NCBI RefSeq assembly: GCF_000621605.1
Contig: NZ_JHXX01000002.1
Location: forward strand, 310,001 to 374,000
Length of the DNA: 64,000 nt
Direction of reading: 5' to 3'
Source of the DNA: Butyrivibrio sp. MC2021
GTDB lineage: Bacteria > Bacillota > Clostridia > Lachnospirales > Lachnospiraceae
The first letter of the stretch is position 1. Each line of letters starts with the position of its first letter. Below are positions 1 to 8,508 of this stretch, piece by piece. The notes under the pieces are model-generated. The model saw nothing but the letters and a program-made list of their open reading frames with translations. It did no database searches and was not told the DNA's origin. A program made the translations under genes and the position numbers.

Positions 1-2
1 AC

Positions 3-98
3 CTTATCAGAAAGATAAGCGGAGAGAGGTACAGACAGGGCATTATGATCCTCGAAGGCCATATGGTCGAAGGGGAGAGTGTAAAGAAAATTAGTTGA
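3..98 (+). CDS. possible 3' end of a gene entering from the left
   Basis: An open frame enters from the left edge and stops with TGA at 96-98, encoding about 31 residues (…GERYRQGIMILEG…). It lies just ahead of a long perfect inverted repeat that would serve as a shared terminator with the convergent degV gene. Another frame is also open here, ending with TAG at 92-94, so the reading frame is not certain. No family can be recognised from so short a tail. Confidence 0.3.
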   Translation, partial: LIRKISGERYRQGIMILEGHMVEGESVKKIS

Positions 99-101
99 TA
101 T

Positions 102-170
102 AAACAAAGGGGCAAAGTAATAAAGTGATTTATGCAAGCATTATCACTTTATTACTTTGCCCCTTTGTTT
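102..170. terminator. perfect 28-bp inverted repeat, probable bidirectional terminator
   Basis: Bases 102-129 are the exact reverse complement of 143-170, with a 13-base loop. The repeat abuts the stop codon of the leftward degV gene (171-173) and lies just after an open frame coming from the left. The arms end in an A/T-rich stretch, but there is no long U tract beyond them. A bidirectional transcription terminator is the best reading; a small palindromic repeat is the alternative. Confidence 0.65.
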
Positions 171-1007
171 CTAGCAGGTAACTACGATTCCGCCGTCTCC
201 CGCGTAGGTGGTTGCAACACCGGCTGCATCCACTATTATTGCATCGAGAAAAGGAACTCTCTTAAGGATCATATCCTTGACTACGGCTGCACGCTCGTAG
301 CAGTTGACGTGGGTGATCATAAGCCTTTTTGTCTCAGGGTTATTGATCTCCTGGGCTACAATGTCCACCATCTTGAGAAGGGCCTTTCTGATACCGATGC
401 CCTGGCTCTTCTGAACGATTTCACCGGCAACGCCCAAGCATACGGGTTTGATATTAAGAGTGGTGGCCACAAGGGCCTTCATGCCGGTAAGTCTGCCGTT
501 TTTGCGGAGGGTTTCGAGAGAATCAAGAACAAAATAGGTCTTCATCTCATCTCTGTAGGCCTCAAGCTGTTCTACAACCTCCTCAAAGGCCATTCCGGAT
601 TCTGCCAGTTCCATAGCCTTAAGCGCTATCTGAGCCTCACCGCAGCAGGCGGAGAGGGAATCAACTATGTGAATGTTCTTGGGACCGTATTCTTCGTGAT
701 AGAGGTTCTTGCCAAGCAGGGCGCTGTTGTAGCTGCCGCTGAGCTTGGATGAGAGGGTCACAACATAGACGTCCTCGGCCTCAGTGTTATAGGCTTCCAT
801 GTAAAGTTCCGGAGAAGGACATGCGGTTCTGGCGCACTCATCTGAGGCTGCTACCTTGGCAAGGTAGTCCAGCTGATCGAAGGTGTCATCATCCACGATC
901 ACATCGTTACCTATCTGCAGGATCAGGGGTACTACCTGGAAATGAGGATCCTTTCTGTACTTAACCGGAAGATCACAGCAGCTGTCTACAACAATCTTAT
1001 AACTCAT
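171..1007 (-). CDS. DegV family fatty-acid-binding protein
   Basis: 278 residues, the usual DegV/EDD length. The N-terminus (MSYKIVVDSCCDLP) is the typical DegV opening with the early Asp-Ser pair. The mid-protein segments TLSSKLSGSYNSA and FVLDSLETLRKNGR match the fatty-acid pocket and the helix preceding the second subdomain. Proteins of this family bind a fatty acid and, as FakB, present it to the kinase FakA for phosphorylation; no fakA gene is visible nearby. It is the last gene of a tight leftward set (argG, DUF1294, LytTR regulator, degV), 11 bases after the regulator, and ends directly at the 102-170 terminator. The lipid specificity cannot be read from sequence. Confidence 0.88.
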   Translation of the reverse strand: MSYKIVVDSCCDLPVKYRKDPHFQVVPLILQIGNDVIVDDDTFDQLDYLAKVAASDECARTACPSPELYMEAYNTEAEDVYVVTLSSKLSGSYNSALLGKNLYHEEYGPKNIHIVDSLSACCGEAQIALKAMELAESGMAFEEVVEQLEAYRDEMKTYFVLDSLETLRKNGRLTGMKALVATTLNIKPVCLGVAGEIVQKSQGIGIRKALLKMVDIVAQEINNPETKRLMITHVNCYERAAVVKDMILKRVPFLDAIIVDAAGVATTYAGDGGIVVTC

Positions 1008-1018
1008 AAAACCTCCAT

Positions 1019-1744
1019 TTACTGACGGGACAATATCTCACGGGCCTCTTTGATGGAATTTCTGTAAACCAAAGAAATCTTAAAGGCCATATCGTTGTCC
1101 ATTGTAACACTAAACATCGAATTCTTAACGATGTGATTGACATTTATCAGGCATTTTTCTGTGATAGGGCAGATCTGCGGGAAGATCTCGCACTGATCAT
1201 AGAAATTGTAAATATCGCTGATGATGCGCACCTGGCTCTGATCCTTCATATAGAGGACCAGCTCGGGACCCTGCTTGACAACGCAGACTATATCGTCGCC
1301 CCTGGCGTAGCAGGTGCCGTCCTTACCTCTTAGCTCCAGAGTCTTAATGGGATCACCCTGAGCCTTTTTTATCTCATCCACCATGGCTGTGATCTCAGCA
1401 ACCCTGATGGGCTTGTTCATGAAATAGATATTGTCTGTTCTGAAATCTGATTCTTCGTAAGCTTTCTTGTAATCGATGGAAGAGGACAGCATGATGATGG
1501 GACTTGTAACCCCGGCCTTAACAAGTAGCTGCGCCACCTCAAGACCCTTGGGATCCTCCAAAACCATATCCACAAACAGGCCGTCATACATCTGCGGATA
1601 GGATAAAAAAGCAGGAACATTGCCGTAGGAATCGATATAAATACGTTCCCCGGTCTCCTTGAAGATTCTGTCAGACTGTCTTCCCAGGAGCCTCTCAGTC
1701 TGTTTTCTGTCAGCTATATTGTCATCGCAAACCGCAATATGCAT
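1019..1744 (-). CDS. LytTR-family response regulator
   Basis: About 241 residues. An N-terminal CheY-like receiver (MHIAVCDDN; phospho-acceptor Asp in VDMVLED; Ser in MLSSS; Lys in NKPI) is followed by a C-terminal LytTR DNA-binding domain from about residue 130 (ELRGKDGTCYARGDDIVCV…). The start chosen is the ATG at 1742-1744, where GGGG sits 6 bases upstream; an in-frame ATG 12 bases earlier has purine-rich sequence too close to act as a ribosome site. No cognate histidine kinase lies beside it. The gene is embedded between DUF1294 and degV in what looks like one transcript starting at argG. Targets are unknown. Confidence 0.88.
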   Translation of the reverse strand: MHIAVCDDNIADRKQTERLLGRQSDRIFKETGERIYIDSYGNVPAFLSYPQMYDGLFVDMVLEDPKGLEVAQLLVKAGVTSPIIMLSSSIDYKKAYEESDFRTDNIYFMNKPIRVAEITAMVDEIKKAQGDPIKTLELRGKDGTCYARGDDIVCVVKQGPELVLYMKDQSQVRIISDIYNFYDQCEIFPQICPITEKCLINVNHIVKNSMFSVTMDNDMAFKISLVYRNSIKEAREILSRQ

Positions 1745-1760
1745 ATCGTACCCCATTCCC

Positions 1761-2054
1761 TCAAATAAAACTGAATTCTATGGGGAGCCATATCAAAAGC
1801 CCCACCAGAACAGCCTGTAACAAGATTATTATAGGCATACCGAATTTAAAATACCAGTGTTTTGTTTTATGTCTGAAGAAGTGCATTCCTATGGTGGAAC
1901 CTATGCTGCCACCGAGAATCGCTATAGCAAAAAGAGTCGCCTCAGGGATTCGGAAGGCGCTGGTGCGCGCCCTCCGCTTATCAATTCCCATTAAGGCGAA
2001 CCCTAGAATGTTAATAATTAAGAAATACCCGATTGTAATGATAAGTGAATTCAT
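1761..2054 (-). CDS. DUF1294 family small membrane protein
   Basis: 97 residues with about three hydrophobic segments. The signature of DUF1294 is clear: GFALMGIDKRRAR, then RIPEATLFAIAILGGS, then GMHFFRHKTKHWYF. It is a predicted integral membrane protein of unknown function, and the length is normal for the family. It is separated by only 3 bases from argG upstream and 4 bases from the LytTR regulator downstream, so co-transcription is very likely. Nothing in the sequence links it functionally to arginine. Confidence 0.87.
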   Translation of the reverse strand: MNSLIITIGYFLIINILGFALMGIDKRRARTSAFRIPEATLFAIAILGGSIGSTIGMHFFRHKTKHWYFKFGMPIIILLQAVLVGLLIWLPIEFSFI

Positions 2055-2057
2055 GTA

Positions 2058-3281
2058 TTACTTGTTGTTTTCCACTTCCTGCATCTTCATGGCACGAACC
2101 TTGCATGAAAGTCCAAAGAGGTTGATGAAGCCCTCAGCATCATGGTGGTCGTAAAGGTCACCGGTCTTGAAGGATGCGATGCTCTCGTTGTAGAGAGAGT
2201 AAGGAGACTTGGTGCCTGCCTTGATGATGTTGCCCTTGTAAAGCTTGAAGGTAACCTCACCTGTAACATACTTCTGTGTAGACTCGATAAATGCCTGCTC
2301 TGCCTCGCGCAGTGGTGTGAACCATTTCCCTTCGTATACTATATCGGCAAACTTGTTGCCCATATCTTTTTTCATTGTATAGGTATCACGGTCCAAAATC
2401 AACTCCTCAAGCTGCTGATGAGCCTCGTAGAGGATGGTTCCGCCGGGGGTCTCGTATACGCCGCGGCTCTTCATTCCTACAACACGGTTCTCAACGATAT
2501 CAACGATACCGATGCCGTTCTCGCCGCCCAGCTTGTTCAGGGTGCGGATGATATCAGAAACCTTCATCTCCTTGCCGTTAACTGACTTGGGAACGCCGCC
2601 CTCAAAGGTCATGGTAACGGTGGTAGGTGTATCAGGTGCATCCTCAGGTGTTTTGCCCAGGACTAAGAGATGTTTGTAATTAGGCTCCTGTGAAGGATCC
2701 TCGAGCTCAAGACCCTCATGGGAGATGTGCCAGAGGTTACGGTCACGGCTGTAGCTGGAATCTGCTGAGAATGGAAGATTGATGCCGTGGGCCTTGCAGT
2801 ATTCGATCTCGGATTCACGGGAATCCATGGTCCACTTGTCATTTCTCCAGGCAGCGATGATCTTGATGTCGGGAGCGAGAGCCTTGATGCCCAGCTCGAA
2901 ACGGATCTGATCGTTACCCTTACCTGTAGCACCGTGGCAGATAGCAACAGCGCCTTCTTTTCTTGCAATCTCAACCAGCTTCTTGGCGATAAGAGGACGA
3001 GCCATGGAAGTTCCAAGGAGATACTTGTTCTCATATACGGCGTGAGCCATTACACAGGGAACGATGTACTCATCGCAGAACTCATCTACTACATCGAGGA
3101 TATAGAGCTTGCTTGCGCCGCAGCTTTTTGCTCTCTCGTCAAGTCCGTCCAGCTCTTCCTCCTGGCCGCAGTCGATGCAGACGCAGACTACTTCATAATC
3201 AAAATTCTCCTTGAGCCATGGGATGATAGCAGTTGTATCAAGTCCGCCGGAGTATGCAAGTATAACCTTTTCTTTTGCCAT
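2058..3281 (-). CDS. argG: argininosuccinate synthase
   Basis: About 407 residues, normal for ArgG. It condenses citrulline and aspartate with ATP to give argininosuccinate, the penultimate step of arginine synthesis in the cytoplasm. The ATP-binding PP-loop motif AYSGGLDTT is at residues 9-17, and the conserved GATGKGNDQIRFE segment follows. The start chosen is the ATG at 3279-3281 (MAKEK), with GAGG 9 bases upstream; an earlier in-frame ATG at 3294-3296 lacks a ribosome site. It is the first gene of a leftward operon and diverges from argC across a control region full of ArgR-like boxes. argF and argH are not in the window. Confidence 0.97.
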   Translation of the reverse strand: MAKEKVILAYSGGLDTTAIIPWLKENFDYEVVCVCIDCGQEEELDGLDERAKSCGASKLYILDVVDEFCDEYIVPCVMAHAVYENKYLLGTSMARPLIAKKLVEIARKEGAVAICHGATGKGNDQIRFELGIKALAPDIKIIAAWRNDKWTMDSRESEIEYCKAHGINLPFSADSSYSRDRNLWHISHEGLELEDPSQEPNYKHLLVLGKTPEDAPDTPTTVTMTFEGGVPKSVNGKEMKVSDIIRTLNKLGGENGIGIVDIVENRVVGMKSRGVYETPGGTILYEAHQQLEELILDRDTYTMKKDMGNKFADIVYEGKWFTPLREAEQAFIESTQKYVTGEVTFKLYKGNIIKAGTKSPYSLYNESIASFKTGDLYDHHDAEGFINLFGLSCKVRAMKMQEVENNK

Positions 3282-3364
3282 AACAGTTTTCCTCATCTTT
3301 CTTTATATTATTTTTTCGTTTATCATTATTATGTTGGGCCATAGATTTCTGACCTCTGCAATTC

Positions 3365-3393
3365 AATATAAACCATGAATGTATAAAATGCAA
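3365..3393 (-). promoter_or_regulatory. argG promoter overlapping an ArgR-like box
   Basis: On the minus strand TTGCAT (3388-3393) and TATATT (3365-3370) are separated by 17 bases, a good sigma-A-type promoter about 85 bases upstream of argG. The spacer carries ATGAAT and the -35 overlaps an ATGCA element, so a regulator bound there would block RNA polymerase. This is read directly from the sequence; the assignment to ArgR is inference from the flanking arginine genes. Confidence 0.6.
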
Positions 3394-3399
3394 GTACAA

Positions 3400-3595
3400 A
3401 ATGCATAAATATTTAAAAAATAATCAAAATATGCATAATTATTTAAATAAGCTATTGCATATTTTTTTTAATGGTCGTATACTGAATCATGTTTAGTGGA
3501 AAAATCACTTATGAATAAAAGAATGCATAATCAAATGCATAAACCACTGCATAAATCCTGAAAATATGCATAAACATTGTATAAACGAAAGGTGA
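3400..3595. promoter_or_regulatory. array of TGCATAA elements, putative ArgR operators
   Basis: TGCAT(A/T)A-type elements occur at about 3402, 3432, 3456, 3523, 3536, 3547 and 3566, with related ATGAATAA at 3511 and TGTATAA at 3578. Paired with A/T-rich centres they resemble ARG boxes, the 18-bp imperfect palindromes with consensus TNTGNATWWWWATNCANA. They sit both around the two promoters and in the argC leader. A hexameric arginine-sensing ArgR/AhrC repressor is the expected ligand; its gene is not in the window. Confidence 0.6.
3455..3483 (+). promoter_or_regulatory. argC operon promoter
   Basis: TTGCAT (3455-3460) and TATACT (3478-3483) are 17 bases apart. This predicts a start near 3490 and a leader of about 110 bases before argC. 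The leader is packed with TGCATAA elements, consistent with repression from sites downstream of the promoter. Confidence 0.65.
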
Positions 3596-3599
3596 GGCT

Positions 3600-4652
3600 A
3601 TGATCAAGGTTGGAATTATCGGAGCTACCGGATATGCCGGGGCTGAGATCGCAAGACTTATTTACGGACATCCGGAGGCACAGGTTGTCTGGTACGGATC
3701 CAAGAGTTATATAGATGAGAAGTTTGCTTCTTTATATGGAAATCTTTTTAAACTGGTTGATGCCAAGTGTCTGGATGACAATATGGATGAGCTGGCAAAA
3801 GAGGTGGATGTCATCTTCACAGCAACTCCCCAGGGCCTCTGCGCATCCCTTGTTAATGAAGAAGTACTTAATAAGGTAAAGATTATCGATCTTTCCGCAG
3901 ATTTCAGACTTAAGGATGTTTCCGTATATGAGAAATGGTACAAGATAGAGCACAAGGCTCCTTCTTATATAGAGGAAGCGGTGTACGGCCTCTGCGAGAT
4001 CAACAGGGACAAGATCAAGGGAGCAAGGCTCATCGCCAATCCCGGATGTTACACCACCTGCTCCATACTTACAGCATATCCACTTTTAAAAGAAGGACTG
4101 ATCGATCCCGACACTCTTATCGTTGACGCTCTGAGCGGTGTCTCCGGTGCGGGAAGAGGAGCCAAGGTTGCCAATCTCTACTGCGAGGTCAACGAGAGCT
4201 GCAAGCCCTACGGCGTTGCCAATCACAGACACACCCCCGAGATCGAGGAGCAGCTTGGCTATGCGGCAGGTAAGCAGATGCTTATCAACTTCACACCTCA
4301 CCTTGTTCCCATGAACAGAGGAATCCTGGCCACAGAGTATGCCACTCTTGTGAAAAAGGACGGCAAGCTCCCCACAGCTGCTGACATCAGAGCAGCCTAT
4401 GAGAAGTATTATAAGGATGAGAAGTTCATAAGACTTCTTGAGGATGGCGTTTATCCCGAGACCAGATGGGTTGAGGGCAGTAACTATGTAGATATCGGAT
4501 TTAAGATCGACGAGCGTACCGGCAGAGTCATTATGATGGGTGCCATCGACAATCTTGTTAAGGGAGCTGCAGGACAGGCGGTTCAGAATATGAATATTCT
4601 GTTTGGCTTTGATGAAGCCATGGGCCTTGAGATAGTGCCCTGCTTCCCATAA
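3600..4652 (+). CDS. argC: N-acetyl-gamma-glutamyl-phosphate reductase
   Basis: 350 residues, normal length. It reduces N-acetylglutamyl phosphate to the semialdehyde with NADPH, the third step of arginine synthesis. The nucleotide-binding loop GIIGATGYAG (residues 5-14) and the catalytic cysteine in ANPGCYTT (Cys150) are intact, as is the HRHTPEIEEQ segment. The start is the ATG at 3600, preceded by GGTGAGG. It is the first gene of the rightward arg operon and is controlled from the shared argG/argC intergenic region. Confidence 0.97.
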   Translation: MIKVGIIGATGYAGAEIARLIYGHPEAQVVWYGSKSYIDEKFASLYGNLFKLVDAKCLDDNMDELAKEVDVIFTATPQGLCASLVNEEVLNKVKIIDLSADFRLKDVSVYEKWYKIEHKAPSYIEEAVYGLCEINRDKIKGARLIANPGCYTTCSILTAYPLLKEGLIDPDTLIVDALSGVSGAGRGAKVANLYCEVNESCKPYGVANHRHTPEIEEQLGYAAGKQMLINFTPHLVPMNRGILATEYATLVKKDGKLPTAADIRAAYEKYYKDEKFIRLLEDGVYPETRWVEGSNYVDIGFKIDERTGRVIMMGAIDNLVKGAAGQAVQNMNILFGFDEAMGLEIVPCFP

Positions 4653-4683
4653 TTTTTCAGGAAAAGGATAACAGGTGACAGAT

Positions 4684-5127
4684 ATGGTTCGTGCCATGAC
4701 AATAGATGATTATGATGAAGTATATGCGCTTTGGATGTCAATTCACGGCTTTGGTATCAGGACCATGGACGACTCCAGGGAGGGAATCGAGAGATTCATA
4801 AAAAGAAATCCCACCACCAGCGCGGTGGATATAGAGGACGGAAAGGTAGTGGGAGCGATCCTCTGCGGAAATGACGGCAGAAGAGCCTGTCTTTACCACG
4901 TATGCGTAAGCGAGGCATACAGAATGCACGGTATCGGCAAGAAAATGGTTCAGTTCTGCTGCGAAAGGCTTAAGGAAGAGGGCATCAACAAGGTCTGCCT
5001 CAACGCCTTTGTCACCAATGAGGTTGGGAACCGCTTCTGGCAGAAGATGGGCTGGACCCTTCGCTCAGATATGAATTACTACGATTTTACTTTGAATGAT
5101 GAGAATCTTACAGTATTTAATAAATAA
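4684..5127 (+). CDS. GNAT family N-acetyltransferase
   Basis: About 147 residues with a single GNAT fold. It opens VRAMTIDDYDEVYALW, and the acetyl-CoA loop lies near YRMHGIGKKM, matching the R/Q-x-x-G-x-G/A motif. The start chosen is the ATG at 4684, with AGGTG 6 bases upstream; an in-frame GTG at 4675 is possible. It lies between argC and argJ, 11 bases before argJ. The position suggests an acetyl-transfer role near N-acetylglutamate formation, but the motif set is too general to call it an ArgA-type synthase; that is only a hypothesis. Confidence 0.8.
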   Translation: MVRAMTIDDYDEVYALWMSIHGFGIRTMDDSREGIERFIKRNPTTSAVDIEDGKVVGAILCGNDGRRACLYHVCVSEAYRMHGIGKKMVQFCCERLKEEGINKVCLNAFVTNEVGNRFWQKMGWTLRSDMNYYDFTLNDENLTVFNK

Positions 5128-5138
5128 GGAGATAAGCG

Positions 5139-6362
5139 ATGAAGGTTATAGAAGGCGGCGTTACAGCAGCAACCGGTTTTGAAGCGGCCAGCTGCGAGGC
5201 TAATATCAAGTACAAAGACAGAACAGATATGGCATTTGTTTATTCCAAAAAGCCCTGTGTATGCGGCGGAACCTTTACCACCAATGTGGTTAAGGCAGCC
5301 TGCGTTCAGTGGGATCAGAGAATCGTAGCGGCAGATGCGGGATGCCAGGCCGTAGTCATCAACTCCGGAATTGCCAATGCCTGCACGGGAAAAGAGGGCT
5401 TTGATGCCTGCGAGGCCACTGCAAAGGCCGTGGAGAAATGCCTGGGAGTTCCCTATGAGACAGTTGCTGTGGCATCCACCGGTGTCATCGGAATGCAGCT
5501 TCCTGTGGACAAGCTCACAGCAGGAGTTGAGAAGATGTCAAAGACCCTGGATGGCAGCATTGAGGCAGGAACAGCAGCTTCCAAGGCCATCATGACCACA
5601 GACACTGTTAATAAAGAAGTGGCTGTTTCTTTCGAGGTTTCCGGAAAGACCGTAACTCTCGGTGGTATGAGCAAGGGCTCCGGAATGATCCACCCCAATA
5701 TGTGCACAATGCTGGCCTTTCTTACCACTGACCTTGCCATAGAAAAGAGTCTTTTACAGAAGGCCGTAAGCGAAGTGGTGGCAGAGACCTTCAATATGAT
5801 AACCGTTGACGGAGATACCTCCACCAATGACACACTGCTTTGCCTTGCCAACGGCGAAGCGGGCAATGAGAAGATCACCTCAGAGAATGCAGACTATGAG
5901 ACCTTCAAGGAAGCTCTTTTATATGTATGCACCTTCCTGGCCAAGAAAATGGCTGCAGACGGAGAGGGCGCCAGCAAGCTCTTTGAGGCTAAGGTAGTTA
6001 ATGCCAAGTCTCTGGAGGATGCAAGAACACTTTCAAGGGCCATCGTTGGTTCCAATCTTTCCAAGGCTGCAATCTTTGGATGTGATGCCAACTTCGGACG
6101 TTTCCTCTGTGCCATGGGCTATTCCGGCGCCGATTTCGACCAGAACGACGTAGAGCTCTTTTTCGAGAGTGAGAATGGCAAGCTGAAGGTATTTGACAAG
6201 GGAACCCCCATTGTATTTGATGAGGATGAGGCCCTCAAGATCATGAAGGCCGACGCTGTTACCGTATTCGTTGACATGCACGAGGGAACAGAGAGCGCCA
6301 CGGCCTGGGGATGTGATCTCACCTATGATTATGTAAAGATAAATGCTGACTATCGCAGCTGA
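5139..6362 (+). CDS. argJ: bifunctional ornithine acetyltransferase / N-acetylglutamate synthase
   Basis: 407 residues. ArgJ recycles the acetyl group from N-acetylornithine to glutamate and, in bifunctional forms, also uses acetyl-CoA. The precursor is cleaved autocatalytically before a threonine nucleophile; that region is clear (KGSGMIHPNMCTMLAF) with Thr190 as the expected nucleophile, giving alpha and beta subunits. The residue before it is Cys where Ala is usual. The conserved INSGIANACTG and ATTGVIG-like segments are present. A ribosome site (AAGGAGATAAGCG) precedes the ATG. Fourth acetyl-cycle enzyme of the operon, directly before argB. Confidence 0.96.
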   Translation: MKVIEGGVTAATGFEAASCEANIKYKDRTDMAFVYSKKPCVCGGTFTTNVVKAACVQWDQRIVAADAGCQAVVINSGIANACTGKEGFDACEATAKAVEKCLGVPYETVAVASTGVIGMQLPVDKLTAGVEKMSKTLDGSIEAGTAASKAIMTTDTVNKEVAVSFEVSGKTVTLGGMSKGSGMIHPNMCTMLAFLTTDLAIEKSLLQKAVSEVVAETFNMITVDGDTSTNDTLLCLANGEAGNEKITSENADYETFKEALLYVCTFLAKKMAADGEGASKLFEAKVVNAKSLEDARTLSRAIVGSNLSKAAIFGCDANFGRFLCAMGYSGADFDQNDVELFFESENGKLKVFDKGTPIVFDEDEALKIMKADAVTVFVDMHEGTESATAWGCDLTYDYVKINADYRS

Positions 6363-6397
6363 TTTATGAATAAACAGATTTGAACCGGAGGAGAAAA

Positions 6398-7306
6398 ATG
6401 GACAAGGACATGCAGGAAGTTTTAAAAAAGGCTGAGGTTCTGGTGGAGGCTCTGCCCTATATTCAGAAATTCAACAGAAAAGTCATCGTTGTAAAATACG
6501 GCGGCAGTGCCATGAGCAACGAGGAGCTTCAAAAGAGCGTTATCACCGATGTTACACTTCTTAAGCTTGTTGGTTTCAAGCCTATCATCGTTCACGGCGG
6601 CGGCAAGGCCATCAGCTCCTGGGTTTCCAAGGTGGGCAAGGAGGCTGAGTTTGTAAACGGCCTTCGTGTCACAGATTCAGAGACCATGGAAATCGCAGAG
6701 ATGGTTCTGGGCCGTGTGAATAAGCAGCTTGTCACCATGGTTCAGGAGCTGGGAGTTAAGGCCATCGGTATCAGCGGCAAGGATTCCGGACTTTTGCATG
6801 TAACCAAGAAATACTCCGACGGCAAGGATATAGGCTTCGTGGGAGAGATCGACAAGGTAGATCCCAAGGTTTTATTTGACCTTATGGACAATGACTATCT
6901 TCCCATCGTTGCCCCCATCGGATTCGATGACAATTTTGACACCTACAATATCAATGCGGATGATGCAGCCTGCGCCATCGCCAAGGCTGTAGGAGCTGAC
7001 AAACTGGCCTTTCTTACTGATATTGAGGGCGTTTACAAGGACATTAACGACAAGTCCACTTTTATTTCCAGAATGACCTGCTCCGAGGCAGATGCCCTTA
7101 TCGCCGGCGGCAATATCGGCGGAGGCATGCTTCCGAAGCTCAATAACTGCACCAGCGCCATCAGAGAGGGCGTTAACAAGGTCCATATCCTGGACGGAAG
7201 AATTCCTCATTGTCTTCTTCTGGAGATCTTTACCAACAAGGGTATCGGAACCATGTTCATGGGAGACACAGACGATATGGCTGAGGCAGACAGAAAAGAG
7301 GCATAA
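6398..7306 (+). CDS. argB: acetylglutamate kinase
   Basis: About 302 residues. It phosphorylates N-acetylglutamate, usually the arginine-inhibited step. The amino-acid kinase fold motifs are intact: VVKYGGSAM near the N-terminus, [10 protein letters not shown] and the NINADDAA segment. The extended N-terminal helix ([18 protein letters not shown]) is the type seen in arginine-sensitive hexameric enzymes. The start is the ATG at 6398 behind an ideal GGAGGAG; an earlier in-frame TTG would overlap that ribosome site. It is separated from argD by only 2 bases. Confidence 0.97.
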   Translation: MDKDMQEVLKKAEVLVEALPYIQKFNRKVIVVKYGGSAMSNEELQKSVITDVTLLKLVGFKPIIVHGGGKAISSWVSKVGKEAEFVNGLRVTDSETMEIAEMVLGRVNKQLVTMVQELGVKAIGISGKDSGLLHVTKKYSDGKDIGFVGEIDKVDPKVLFDLMDNDYLPIVAPIGFDDNFDTYNINADDAACAIAKAVGADKLAFLTDIEGVYKDINDKSTFISRMTCSEADALIAGGNIGGGMLPKLNNCTSAIREGVNKVHILDGRIPHCLLLEIFTNKGIGTMFMGDTDDMAEADRKEA

Positions 7307-7308
7307 AT

Positions 7309-8508
7309 ATGAGCGAAGTAATGAAAAAATATATAGAAGATGCCGAGAGCGCACTTCTTCATACCTATAACCGTTATCAGATAGTTCTGGACAAGGGCGA
7401 GGGCGTGTACCTCTATGACCTGGACGGCAAGAAATATCTGGATTTTGTATCAGGCATAGCTGTTTTTGCCCTGGGCTATCACTACAAGGACTATGATGAT
7501 GCCCTCAAGGCTCAGATCGACAAGCTGATGCACACTTCCAACTATTATTACAATGTGCCCGCCATCGAGGCTGCCAAGAAGCTCAAGGCTGTATCCGGCA
7601 TGGACAGAGTCTTTTTTACCAACAGCGGAGCTGAGGCTGTGGAGGGCGCCCTTAAGGCGGCAAGGAAATATGCATATCTCAAGGATGGCAAAAACGACCA
7701 TGAGATCATCGCCATGAACCATTCCTTCCACGGAAGAACCTTCGGTGCACTGTCTGTTACCGGCAATCCTCACTACAGAGAGGCCTTCGAGCCCATGATC
7801 GGTAACATCAAATTCGCTGACATCAATGATTTCGACAGCGTTCTTGCCTGCGTAAATGACAAGACCTGCGCCATCATAATGGAGACCGTTCAGGGCGAAG
7901 GCGGTATTTTCCCTGCTACAGAGGAGTTTTTGACCAAGGTAAGGAAGCTCTGCGATGAAAAGGACATCCTTCTTATCCTGGATGAGATCCAGTGCGGTAT
8001 GGGACGCACCGGCTATATGTTTGCATGGCAGAAGTTCGGCATTAAGCCTGATATCATGACTACAGCCAAGGCTCTTGGCTGCGGTGTGCCTGTGGGAGCC
8101 TTCCTTCTTAACGAAAAAACGGCAGCTAATTCTCTTGTGGCCGGAGACCATGGAACCACCTACGGCGGAAACCCCCTTGCCTGTGCGGCAATCAATAAAG
8201 TTCTTGATTTATTTAATGAGGACAATATAATAGAGAATGTGAAAGAGGTAGCACCCTATTTGGAGCAGCGTCTTGATGAACTTAAGGATAAGTATGATTT
8301 CATCGTTGAGAGACGCGGCGCCGGTCTTATGCAGGGGCTGGTATTCAACAGGCCGGTAGCAGAGGTTATCGGTAAGGCTCTTGAAAACGGTCTTATTTTG
8401 ATCAACGCAGGAAGCGAGATCATCAGGTTTGTTCCCTCTCTTGTTATTACGAAGAAGAACATTGATGACATGATAGATATCCTGGATTCATGTCTGGGGA
8501 GTATATGA
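7309..8508 (+). CDS. argD: acetylornithine aminotransferase
   Basis: 399 residues, class III PLP-dependent aminotransferase. It converts N-acetylglutamate semialdehyde to N-acetylornithine with glutamate as donor. The PLP-binding lysine is Lys254 in TTAKALGCGVP, the cofactor Asp is in LILDEIQCGMGRTG, and the GAEAVEGALK helix is typical. It follows argB by 2 bases, and its TGA overlaps the next gene's ATG (ATGA at 8505-8508), so translational coupling to the solute-binding protein is likely. Confidence 0.96.
   Translation: MSEVMKKYIEDAESALLHTYNRYQIVLDKGEGVYLYDLDGKKYLDFVSGIAVFALGYHYKDYDDALKAQIDKLMHTSNYYYNVPAIEAAKKLKAVSGMDRVFFTNSGAEAVEGALKAARKYAYLKDGKNDHEIIAMNHSFHGRTFGALSVTGNPHYREAFEPMIGNIKFADINDFDSVLACVNDKTCAIIMETVQGEGGIFPATEEFLTKVRKLCDEKDILLILDEIQCGMGRTGYMFAWQKFGIKPDIMTTAKALGCGVPVGAFLLNEKTAANSLVAGDHGTTYGGNPLACAAINKVLDLFNEDNIIENVKEVAPYLEQRLDELKDKYDFIVERRGAGLMQGLVFNRPVAEVIGKALENGLILINAGSEIIRFVPSLVITKKNIDDMIDILDSCLGSI

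Noticed and set aside
2142..2585. Plus-strand open frame opposite argG
   Set aside because: It lies wholly on the complement of a clear argininosuccinate synthase gene and has no recognisable protein features; it is a codon-usage shadow.
7450..8151. 233-residue minus-strand frame opposite argD
   Set aside because: It is a shadow of a highly conserved aminotransferase.
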